Source of the DNA: RYN-433 sp036558265
GTDB taxonomy: Bacteria; Planctomycetota; Phycisphaerae; Tepidisphaerales; Tepidisphaeraceae
Assembly (NCBI GenBank): GCA_036558265.1
Contig: DATBFY010000111.1
Location: 1 to 10,199, forward strand
Direction of reading: 5' to 3'
Length of the DNA stretch: 10,199 nucleotides
In this document: in pieces, positions 1-5,734 of the stretch
Layout: every line of letters starts with the position of its first letter
Position numbering within the stretch: position 1 is the first letter of the stretch
Notes under the pieces: generated by a model
Told to the model about the DNA's origin: nothing
Database searches by the model: none
The model's input: the letters and a program-made list of their open reading frames with translations, nothing else
Program-made: the position numbers and the translations under genes

Positions 1-1363
1 CGTGGGCGGTGGAGGGGTTGGCGTCGTCGGACGCACCGGGATCGGCGGCGGAGGCGAGCGCGTCGTGCGCGGGCGCGGCGTGGCCGCTGGTGCGAGATGA
101 CGAGGACGACGATGCCGCCACGGGCACCGACGCGATCACCGACATCATCTGCTGCACGCGCGATTCGGGGTCGGCGGGGCCGGTGTCGTAATCGAACAAG
201 CCCTGGCGGATGGCGGGCGACTGCATGATGGCCTTGTCCAGGGGCTTGATGAAGAAGTTGCCCCTGGGATCGACGGCGACGGCGTAGGGCTTGTCCTGGC
301 GCTCGCCGGACTTGAAGAAGAACGGCGACGGGGTCGTCGAGGTGTATGCGTCGCTGCGCCAGAGGATCTCGCCCTTGTAGCCGATCCAGAGGTCCGCGAT
401 GCGCGAGTCGTTGGGGAGTTTTGGCGTCCTGACCTCGACGGTTTCGTAAGACGGTGACGCGAGCGGCTGGTCGTCCTGCGGCGCGGTCGGCGTGGCGGGC
501 GCGGCGGGCGCGGTGACGGCGAGCTTCACGATCGCGCCGCCCAGCGTGGGGACGGCGACCAGCACGGCCAGGCCCGTGGCGAAGATCGCGCCGAGCAATC
601 GCGCCTGCGCATGGGCCATCAGCCGCAGCGCGCCGTCGGCGATCGCGTGGCAGGCGGGTTCGGCGGCGTGGGGGGCGACCACCGCGGGAGCGATCGTGGC
701 GGCCTCGGCGCTGCGCCGGCCCAGGAGCATCAGCACGACCGCGGCGGTGGTGATCACGCCGCGCGAGGCAAAGGATTTGCGGAGTTTTTCGACCGCGCGG
801 CTGACGCGCTTCTTGGCGGCCTCCTCGCTGGCGCCCATGATCTGGCCGATCTCGGCCAGGCTCTTGCCCTCGTAGAAGCGGAGGAGGACGGCCTGGCGGT
901 CGGAGTCGGAGAGGCAGGCGAGGGCCTCGTCGAGGGTGTGAGAGAGCTCGTCGGAGACGTCGGAGGCGCCGTCACCTGCGGCCCCGCCGCGGTCGACGGC
1001 CCCGTCCTCGCCGTTGGCGGCCTTGAAGAACTCGGCGAAACGGTTCTCGCGATTCTTCATACGGGTGCGGCGCTTGAGGGCGTCGCTGACGGCAAAGCGG
1101 GCGGCCTTGAAGAGCCAGCCGGAGAGCGGCGTGCCCGGTCGGATCGCGGCGGCCTTGCGGGCCAGGATGATGAAGGTGGCCTGGGTGACGTCCTCGGCGA
1201 GGTGGCGGTCGCGGACGGCGCGCAGCGCGAGCGAGAAGATCCACCCGCCGTGGCGGGCGACGATCCGTTCGAAGCTCTTCTGGCAGCCGGTTTGGGCGTA
1301 GCGGCTCAGGAGAGCGGCGTCGCCGTCACTGTCGGCCGCCGGCGTTTGCACGCCGTGGTCCAT
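1..1363 (-). CDS. ECF-type RNA polymerase sigma factor with membrane-spanning C-terminal extension (partial, C-terminus outside window)
   Basis: The frame is open from an ATG at 1363 to the window edge, giving 454 visible residues with no stop. Residues about 18-95 form a sigma region 2 with the core signature EDVTQATFIILARKA and the WLFKAARF segment. Residues about 145-200 form region 4, with the helix-turn-helix EGKSLAEIGQIMGASEEAAK. This is the usual sigma2-sigma4 layout of extracytoplasmic-function sigma factors, which direct RNA polymerase to stress or signal promoters. Family members usually stop near 200 residues. Here a hydrophobic stretch (about 203-215), a stronger transmembrane candidate (about 256-279) and a Pro/Ala/Ser-rich region follow, ending in a low-complexity tail with a run of five serines. 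Such extended ECF factors are known in planctomycetes and may sense a signal themselves without an anti-sigma factor. No anti-sigma gene is visible, but the downstream side is cut off. An AGGAGG site six bases upstream supports the start. Confidence 0.9.
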   Translation of the reverse strand, partial: MDHGVQTPAADSDGDAALLSRYAQTGCQKSFERIVARHGGWIFSLALRAVRDRHLAEDVTQATFIILARKAAAIRPGTPLSGWLFKAARFAVSDALKRRTRMKNRENRFAEFFKAANGEDGAVDRGGAAGDGASDVSDELSHTLDEALACLSDSDRQAVLLRFYEGKSLAEIGQIMGASEEAAKKRVSRAVEKLRKSFASRGVITTAAVVLMLLGRRSAEAATIAPAVVAPHAAEPACHAIADGALRLMAHAQARLLGAIFATGLAVLVAVPTLGGAIVKLAVTAPAAPATPTAPQDDQPLASPSYETVEVRTPKLPNDSRIADLWIGYKGEILWRSDAYTSTTPSPFFFKSGERQDKPYAVAVDPRGNFFIKPLDKAIMQSPAIRQGLFDYDTGPADPESRVQQMMSVIASVPVAASSSSSSRTSGHAAPAHDALASAADPGASDDANPSTAH

Positions 1364-1369
1364 GCCGAC

Positions 1370-1375
1370 CCTCCT
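1370..1375 (-). promoter_or_regulatory. Shine-Dalgarno site of the sigma factor gene
   Basis: AGGAGG on the minus strand, six bases before the ATG at 1363. It is the best-formed ribosome binding site in the left half of the window and fixes the sigma factor start. Confidence 0.75.
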
Positions 1376-1403
1376 GGTCAGCCCGTCGGTTGAGATTGCA
1401 GTG

Positions 1404-1436
1404 GGGTTCGCGTCCGGCATCTGGGGGAGCGAACCC
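1404..1436 (-). promoter_or_regulatory. Inverted repeat in the sigma factor leader
   Basis: GGGTTCGC (1404-1411) and GCGAACCC (1429-1436) are perfect 8-base inverted copies with a 17-base spacer. They lie 41-73 bases upstream of the sigma factor ATG, so the sequence could form a hairpin in the mRNA leader or be an operator for a dimeric regulator. I see no clear -35/-10 pair to decide which. No U-run follows on the minus strand, so a simple intrinsic terminator is unlikely. Confidence 0.45.
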
Positions 1437-1486
1437 TACCATAACGCGGTGTCATGCCAATTGCCCTGATCGAGTCATACAGCAGT

Positions 1487-1579
1487 GGGTGGCTGGCCCA
1501 TCCTTTTAAGGATGGGGGCGCGAATCGATCACTGATCCGCGTCGATTTGCGCCCCCACCGCCAAGGCGATGGGCCACCC
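1487..1579. repeat. Nested palindromic element between tsaC and the sigma factor gene
   Basis: Three pairings overlap here. The outer arms are GGGTGGCTGGCCCATC (1487-1502) and GATGGGCCACCC (1568-1579), complementary apart from a three-base bulge. Inside is a near-perfect 20-base palindrome, CCCATCCTTTTAAGGATGGG (1497-1516). A second hairpin has 15-base arms (1514-1528 and 1542-1556) with one mismatch and a 13-base loop. The outer arm and the small palindrome share bases 1497-1502, so they cannot both form. The spacer 1364-1731 has no convincing gene: the reading frames that cross it show no family features. The structure resembles a REP/MITE-type dispersed palindrome more than a regulatory RNA, but copies elsewhere cannot be seen from here. 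Confidence 0.55.
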
Positions 1580-1604
1580 GACCGTTCGGTCCGGTAACGT
1601 TCAA

Positions 1605-1670
1605 AGAGGGCGAGGGTCACACGCGAGGATCGACCCTCCGGAGCCGAAACAACCGGGACACTCGCCCTCT
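1605..1670 (-). terminator. Possible hairpin terminator downstream of tsaC
   Basis: AGAGGGCGAG (1605-1614) and CTCGCCCTCT (1661-1670) are perfect 10-base inverted copies, with a smaller GGGTC/GACCC pair inside. The structure starts about 60 bases after the tsaC stop codon. On the minus strand the second arm ends in CTCTTTG, so the U-run is short and termination is only plausible. A further small hairpin, GACCG-TT-CGGTC, lies at 1580-1591. The block adjoins the palindromic element at 1487-1579 and may belong to the same repeat. Confidence 0.35.
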
Positions 1671-1731
1671 GGACATGAACAGGTGGCCGGCGGCGTTTAT
1701 GCCGGGACAATTGGATTGCGGATCGGGATTT

Positions 1732-2754
1732 TCAGATCTTTGGCAACGGGCGGGTGGCGCGGGTGATGCGGTCGCGGAGGGCGGCCCACTGGGGCTGGTT
1801 GGGGGGCATTTCAATATAGATCGTCTGGAGATTCATCAAATCGAGCTTGCGGAGGACGGCGTAGAGGTGCTGGGCGTATTCGACCGGGTCATTGGGCATG
1901 GCGATGATGCTGCCCCATTCCTTGTAGATACGTAATGGGCTGAGGACAATGATCCCGTTGTCGTCGGGGAGAATCATGCCCCGCTGGGAGGTGTCGAAGC
2001 GGAAGGTTTTGGTGCGGGGGGCGTAGTGGATCTCCTGCTGGCCGGGAGAGGTGGCGGGCGTGGCGGCGGTCGAGGTTTGCGCGGGCTGGCGGACGGGGCC
2101 GATGAGGGGTTCGAGTTGATCGGGGCCAATCTGACCGGGGCGGAGGATCGTCGGTGTGCCGGTGCTCAGATCGAGGACGGTGGATTCGATGCCGATAGTG
2201 CAGGGGCCGCCGTCGAGGATCAGGGCCGGTTCGTCAGCCGGGTGAGGGAATTCTTCGCGGACGTGCTGGGCCGTTGTGGGGGAGACGTGGGTGGAACGGT
2301 TGGCGCTGGGGGCGGCCAGCGGGCCATCAAATGCGCGCAGGAGGTGAAGGGCCAGCGGATGATTCGGGACACGGAGGCCGACGGTCTTCAGTCCGGCGGT
2401 GGCGTTGTCGGGGATGACGGGGCTCTTGGGGAGGACGATCGTGAGGGGGCCGGGCCAGAAGTGGCCGGCGAGGCGCGAGGCGATCTCGGGCCAGTCGGTG
2501 ACGCAGCGGCGGGCGGCGTCGATCGAGGGAACGTGGACGATCAGCGGGTTGGTCGGCGGGCGGCCCTTGGTGCGGTAGATGCGCTCGATGGCGGCGGGAT
2601 TGGTGGCGTCGGCGCCCAGGCCGTAGACGGTCTCGGTGGGGAAGGCGACGAGGCGGCCCGCTTTGAGGAGTTGGACGGCGCGGTCGATGTCGGTCACGGG
2701 GGGGAGTTTATCCGCTGGTACTCCTGGGTTCACCTGACGGCGTTCAGCCGACAT
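1732..2754 (-). CDS. tsaC: L-threonylcarbamoyladenylate synthase, Sua5 type
   Basis: Makes threonylcarbamoyl-AMP from threonine, bicarbonate and ATP, the first step of the universal t6A modification at position 37 of ANN-decoding tRNAs; it acts in the cytoplasm. Residues about 21-215 are a YrdC/TsaC domain: AFPTETVYGLGADA (37-50), TKGRP (62-66) with the nucleotide-binding Lys and Arg, GLRVP (126-130) and PSAN (149-152). The linker contains SPGQQEIHYAP (236-246), typical of the Sua5 lid. A C-terminal Sua5 domain follows to residue 340, the usual length of the long form rather than of the short TsaC. The start is uncertain. The ATG at 2754 lies inside a dispersed repeat and lacks a Shine-Dalgarno site. 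A GTG at 2697 (321 residues) sits directly before the conserved region but also lacks one. It would act with TsaB, TsaD and TsaE, none of which is in the window. Confidence 0.93.
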   Translation of the reverse strand: MSAERRQVNPGVPADKLPPVTDIDRAVQLLKAGRLVAFPTETVYGLGADATNPAAIERIYRTKGRPPTNPLIVHVPSIDAARRCVTDWPEIASRLAGHFWPGPLTIVLPKSPVIPDNATAGLKTVGLRVPNHPLALHLLRAFDGPLAAPSANRSTHVSPTTAQHVREEFPHPADEPALILDGGPCTIGIESTVLDLSTGTPTILRPGQIGPDQLEPLIGPVRQPAQTSTAATPATSPGQQEIHYAPRTKTFRFDTSQRGMILPDDNGIIVLSPLRIYKEWGSIIAMPNDPVEYAQHLYAVLRKLDLMNLQTIYIEMPPNQPQWAALRDRITRATRPLPKI

Positions 2755-2845
2755 CGTGGGCGAAGCGAAGGATCAGGCCGCGAGGGGAAGTGATCATCCA
2801 TTCGGGGCCAGATCCTTCGGTCGCCGTAGGCTCCCTCAGGATGAC
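2750..2845. repeat. Dispersed inverted repeat filling the dinB-tsaC spacer
   Basis: CGAAGGATCAGGCC (2766-2779) and GGCCAGATCCTTCG (2806-2819) are inverted copies with one mismatch. The similarity continues outward with gaps to GACATCGTGGG (2750-2760) and CTCAGGATGAC (2835-2845). From memory, variants of 'GTCATCCTGAG...CGAAGGATC' are widely dispersed in planctomycete and other bacterial genomes, so this looks like one member of such a family. It occupies nearly all of the gap between the dinB stop (2863) and the tsaC ATG (2754), and its end overlaps that ATG. Confidence 0.65.
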
Positions 2846-2862
2846 GAGGGCACGAGTCTGCC

Positions 2863-3390
2863 CTACTTCTTCGCGGCGGAGATCTGGTCGGGCGTCGTGG
2901 GCACCCACTTGAAGACGTAGCGGTCGCCCAGGCGCAGGCGGGTGATGTAGACGATCTGGTGGGTGTGGCCTTCGAAGTGGGTGGCGGCGTGGAAGATGGC
3001 GGAGAGGACGGTGGCGTCGAAGCCCTGGATCTTGCGCGGGGCGAGGATCGTGTCGGGGGTGACGGCGGCGATCGACTGGTCGGCGGCGCGGATTGTCAAT
3101 TCGAGATTCTCGATCAGGTCGGCGGTGGTGGCGCGCAGGTCCTGGGCGAACTCGGCGGGGCGGTCGCGCTGGATGGGCGTGTTGCCCACACCGGCGATGA
3201 TCCACTGGCCGACGTTGCCGCAGAGGTGGGTGACGATGTTGGCGATGGAGTTGGCGCCGGTGAACGGGCGCCAGTTGACGTCGTCATCCGTGAGCTGGCG
3301 GAGGCAGTGGACGATCTTGCGGGAGCAGAGGCCCAGGGTGTTGCGGGATTCGGTGAGGAAGGCGGTGGTGAGGTCGGTGGGGATGGGCAT
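2863..3390 (-). CDS. DinB-like four-helix protein, DUF1572 type
   Basis: A 175-residue protein with the look of the DinB/YfiT superfamily, which holds a divalent metal with three histidines on a four-helix bundle. The candidate ligands are His55 in THLCGNVGQW, and His138 and His142 in HFEGHTHQIVYI; His134 lies nearby. Members include thiol transferases and many proteins of unknown activity, so the reaction cannot be named. I chose the ATG at 3390 because the protein then begins MPIPTDLTTAFLTESR, close to how family members start. The frame stays open to an ATG at 3459, which would overlap the HicB-like stop by ATGA. However, the 23 extra residues are encoded partly by a 14-bp tandem repeat and look like leader sequence. 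No clear Shine-Dalgarno site supports either start. It is probably the last gene of the sulfatase-PfpI-HicB-like unit. Confidence 0.85.
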   Translation of the reverse strand: MPIPTDLTTAFLTESRNTLGLCSRKIVHCLRQLTDDDVNWRPFTGANSIANIVTHLCGNVGQWIIAGVGNTPIQRDRPAEFAQDLRATTADLIENLELTIRAADQSIAAVTPDTILAPRKIQGFDATVLSAIFHAATHFEGHTHQIVYITRLRLGDRYVFKWVPTTPDQISAAKK

Positions 3391-3406
3391 GGGATGCGGA
3401 ATACGA

Positions 3407-3434
3407 GGATGGAAGATGGAGGATGGAAGATGGA
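3407..3434. repeat. 14-bp tandem repeat, two perfect copies
   Basis: GGATGGAAGATGGA occurs twice head to tail (3407-3420 and 3421-3434), just upstream of the preferred dinB start. It reads as TCCATCTTCCATCC on the minus strand. From memory, this simple motif is common as dispersed intergenic sequence in several bacterial phyla. Its position argues that the upstream in-frame ATG at 3459 is not the natural dinB start, unless a repeat has been absorbed into the coding region. Confidence 0.7.
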
Positions 3435-3455
3435 GGCAGAGGTCGGCGCGGCTCG

Positions 3456-3649
3456 TCATGGTCGGCGCTTCGACCGGGAGCCATTCAGCGCTTCGAGCGC
3501 GTCGCGGGCCATTGCGAAACAGTCGGCGATCGTGTCGCCCTCGGCACGAGTTCGGGGTCGAGCGGCGAGGTGACGACGTAGCCGCCCTCGCCGGCCTGCT
3601 CCAGCGTCAGGACGAGCTTGCCGTCGCTCACGGTGTACTTCTTTGCCAT
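3456..3649 (-). pseudogene. HicB-like antitoxin, broken by a one-base frameshift
   Basis: From the ATG at 3649 the frame gives 35 residues ending GGYVVTSPLDPELV, the typical start of a HicB-like partial RNase-H fold domain. It then runs into unrelated sequence and stops at 3485-3487 (54 residues). In the next frame, from 3542, the expected continuation EGDTIADCFAMARDALEAL appears and ends at a TGA at 3456-3458. Inserting one base near 3544 (GTG-CC to GTG-ACC) would restore LVTEGDT, the usual HicB sequence, and a protein of about 64 residues. HicB proteins neutralise the HicA mRNA interferase, but many stand alone as regulators. No HicA is visible. The gene starts 7 bases after the PfpI stop, so it sits inside an operon. 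A sequencing or assembly error could also explain the shift. Confidence 0.8.
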
Positions 3650-3656
3650 ACGCACA

Positions 3657-4226
3657 CTATATCACTTCTTTGACCCACTCGGGCGCGATCGGCTTTCCGG
3701 CGCGGCCTCTGGGTTTCTCGCCGCTCACGAGTTGCAGGATGGCCTCCATGAAGGCCGGCAGGTCGTCGGGGGTGCGGGCGGTGATGATCGGGCCGTCCAC
3801 CACGCACTCCTCGTCCACCCACTTGCCGCCGGCGTTGATCACGTCATGCACGATCGACATGTACGATGTGCAGCGGCGGCCCTTGAGGGCGTTGGTGGAG
3901 CAGAGCATCCACGGGCCGTGGCAGATCGCGGCCATCGGGATGCCCTTGGCCGCCGCGTCGCGCACAAACTTGACCATGTCGCCCGACCGCCGCATGTGAT
4001 CCGGCGACGAACCGCCGGGGATCACGATCAGGTCGTAGTCGGCCGCCTTGACGTCCCTGGCGGCCTTCTCACTCTTCTGCGGGTAGCCGTGCTTGCCGAC
4101 GTACGTCTCGCCGGCCCTGGGGCCGATGACGTCCACGGTGTGACCGGCCTCCTTGAGGCGCAGGCGCGGGTATTGGAGTTCGAGGTCTTCGTAGATCTTT
4201 TCGACGAGGATTGCGACTTTGGCCAT
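3657..4226 (-). CDS. DJ-1/PfpI family protein (class I glutamine amidotransferase-like)
   Basis: A 189-residue cytoplasmic protein of the DJ-1/PfpI superfamily, with the full family length. The nucleophile elbow AAICHGPW carries Cys102 followed by His103. Glu13, in IYEDLEL near the N-terminus, matches the acidic residue that tunes the cysteine in PfpI. The IPGGSSPDHMR segment (69-79) is the usual loop beside the active site. Members have been described as proteases, protein or nucleotide deglycases and stress proteins; the sequence does not decide between these. The ATG at 4226 has AAGGAA eight bases upstream, and the gene begins 19 bases after the sulfatase stop, so the two are probably co-transcribed. 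The TAG stop is 7 bases before the HicB-like relic. Confidence 0.93.
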   Translation of the reverse strand: MAKVAILVEKIYEDLELQYPRLRLKEAGHTVDVIGPRAGETYVGKHGYPQKSEKAARDVKAADYDLIVIPGGSSPDHMRRSGDMVKFVRDAAAKGIPMAAICHGPWMLCSTNALKGRRCTSYMSIVHDVINAGGKWVDEECVVDGPIITARTPDDLPAFMEAILQLVSGEKPRGRAGKPIAPEWVKEVI

Positions 4227-4234
4227 AACAATTG

Positions 4235-4240
4235 TTCCTT
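4235..4240 (-). promoter_or_regulatory. Shine-Dalgarno site of the PfpI-family gene
   Basis: AAGGAA on the minus strand, eight bases before the ATG at 4226. It lies in the 19-base gap after the sulfatase stop codon and supports both the start and translation from a shared transcript. Confidence 0.6.
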
Positions 4241-4245
4241 GCCCA

Positions 4246-5667
4246 TCAGCCCGGATCGTCTTTCAACGCTTGCCCGTTGGCCTTCATATGTTCGACAGGT
4301 AACGACTTGCGCCAATCAAGGACCATCTTCTTCAGCCGCTCGACCACGTCGGGCTTCTGAGCGGCCAGATTGGTGGATTCGCCGGGGTCTTTGACGACGT
4401 CGTAGAGCTGCGGCTTACCGCCGTCCTCGTTGATCAGGAGTTTGAAGTCGCCGTCGCGGGCGGCCAGGTCGGGGAAGCGGTCGTTGGCGGGGCCGGGGCG
4501 GTCGGGGGGACGCAGCCAGAAGAGCGGTTTCGAACGCGCGGCCTGTTCGCGGCCGAGGAGCGCGGGACTCAGGTCCTGGCCGTCGAGCAGCTCATCCGCT
4601 TGCGGCTTCGCGCCGGCGAGGGCGAGAACAGATGGCAGGAAATCGACGCCCGCAATCACCGTCGTATCATTGGTCGTCCCGACAGCCGACTTTGCAATCA
4701 GCCCCGGCCCCCAGACGATCAGCGGCTCGCGGATGCCGCCCTCGTAGAGGTTGCCCTTGTGGCCTCTGAACGGTCCGGCCGACCCCGCGCCCGGCTCGGG
4801 GCCGTTGTCGCTGGCGACGACGATCAGCGTGTTGTCGCGGAGCTTGGGGTCGTTGCGGACGAAGTCGAAGAGGGGCGCGAGCTGGTCGTCCGTCGCCTGC
4901 ACGACGCCCAGGTAAAGCTCCTTCTTCGTCCCGTCGCCGCGCAGCGCCTTGGGCGGGAAAAAGGGCGAGTGGACGTCGTCCGGCCAGACGTTGACGTAGA
5001 ACGGCTTGCCCGCCTGCGAGGCATCGCGCATGAACGCGATCGCCGCCTGGACGAACGCGCTGGTGACCTTGCTGCGCTCCATCCAGGTGATGTTCCCGCG
5101 GCCGAGCTTGTCGCTGCCCAGGGCGTACTTCTTCGCCGGCTTGCCGTCGTAGGCGTCGAGCAGCGGCAGCACGCGGTCGCCCAGGCCTTCGAAGGTGGTC
5201 AGCGTCTTGTCGAAGCCGTACTCGGTAATCATCGGCGCCTCGCCGACATCCCGCTGTCCGCCCATGTGCCACTTGCCGAAATGCCCGGTCGCGTAACCGG
5301 CGGCCTTGAGCTGCCGTGCAAACGTCGGGGCTTTCGGGTCGAGCCACTGCGCCATCCGCCGCTTGTTGTTCTCGGCGCGGCTGGCGAGATACGACGTGAT
5401 CCGCCACCGCGCCGGATACTGGCCGGTCAACAGCGCGGTTCGCGACGGCGAGCAGATCGGCGAGCTGACGTAGAACTTCGTGAAGCGGATGCCTTCTGCC
5501 GCCAGGCGATCGATGTGATCGGTGTGAACGCGCGGGTTGCCGTAGCAGGTGAGGTCGGCGTAGCCCATGTCGTCGATGAGGACGAAGAGCACGTTGGGCG
5601 GCGTTGCGGCGCCGGCCGACGCGGTGACGAACAACAGCATCAACATCGCAAGCAATTTGAAGCGCAC
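4246..5667 (-). CDS. Secreted type I (formylglycine) sulfatase
   Basis: Predicted to hydrolyse sulfate esters outside the cytoplasm, probably on sulfated glycans. The 473 residues begin with a signal peptide (about 1-20, hydrophobic core AMLMLLFVTA). The sulfatase domain follows. Asp32 and Asp33 in VLIDDMGYAD are metal ligands. CSPSR (72-76) is the motif whose cysteine becomes formylglycine. GKWHMGG holds Lys132 and His134, DDVHSPF holds His233, SDNGPEP holds the metal ligands Asp287/Asn288, and GHKGNLYEGGIREP follows with Lys304. All expected catalytic residues are present, so it should be active if matured by a formylglycine-generating or anaerobic maturing enzyme, neither of which is in the window. 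The start codon is GTG, and using it keeps a complete signal peptide; the Shine-Dalgarno site is weak. The true substrate is unknown. Planctomycetes usually carry many such genes. Confidence 0.95.
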   Translation of the reverse strand: MRFKLLAMLMLLFVTASAGAATPPNVLFVLIDDMGYADLTCYGNPRVHTDHIDRLAAEGIRFTKFYVSSPICSPSRTALLTGQYPARWRITSYLASRAENNKRRMAQWLDPKAPTFARQLKAAGYATGHFGKWHMGGQRDVGEAPMITEYGFDKTLTTFEGLGDRVLPLLDAYDGKPAKKYALGSDKLGRGNITWMERSKVTSAFVQAAIAFMRDASQAGKPFYVNVWPDDVHSPFFPPKALRGDGTKKELYLGVVQATDDQLAPLFDFVRNDPKLRDNTLIVVASDNGPEPGAGSAGPFRGHKGNLYEGGIREPLIVWGPGLIAKSAVGTTNDTTVIAGVDFLPSVLALAGAKPQADELLDGQDLSPALLGREQAARSKPLFWLRPPDRPGPANDRFPDLAARDGDFKLLINEDGGKPQLYDVVKDPGESTNLAAQKPDVVERLKKMVLDWRKSLPVEHMKANGQALKDDPG

Positions 5668-5690
5668 GGTCCCACTTTCGTGAAAGATGA

Positions 5691-5721
5691 TGACACCGTA
5701 TCTGCGCGGCCGCGGGTGTCA
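5691..5721 (-). promoter_or_regulatory. Inverted repeat between the MFS gene and the sulfatase gene
   Basis: TGACACC (5691-5697) and GGTGTCA (5715-5721) are perfect inverted copies enclosing the palindrome CGCGGCCGCG (5705-5714). The structure begins 13 bases after the MFS stop and ends 23 bases before the sulfatase GTG. A second tiny palindrome, CTTTC-GT-GAAAG, lies at 5675-5686. It could be an operator, a leader hairpin or a weak terminator; no U-run follows on the minus strand, which makes a strong intrinsic terminator unlikely. Confidence 0.45.
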
Positions 5722-5734
5722 ATGAAGTGGAACG

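Noticed and set aside
611..1393. Plus-strand open frame opposite the sigma factor
   Set aside because: Gly/Ala/Glu-rich antisense shadow; the minus strand shows sigma regions 2 and 4 and an AGGAGG site.
2026..2793. Plus-strand open frame opposite tsaC
   Set aside because: Glycine-rich low-complexity translation; the Sua5 motifs are all on the minus strand.
3407..3434. CRISPR array
   Set aside because: Only two directly adjacent 14-bp copies with no spacers, and no cas genes in the window.
3460..3660. Complete HicA-HicB toxin-antitoxin pair
   Set aside because: Only the HicB-like part is visible. Flanking genes are PfpI-like and DinB-like, and no short double-stranded-RNA-binding-like HicA frame is present.
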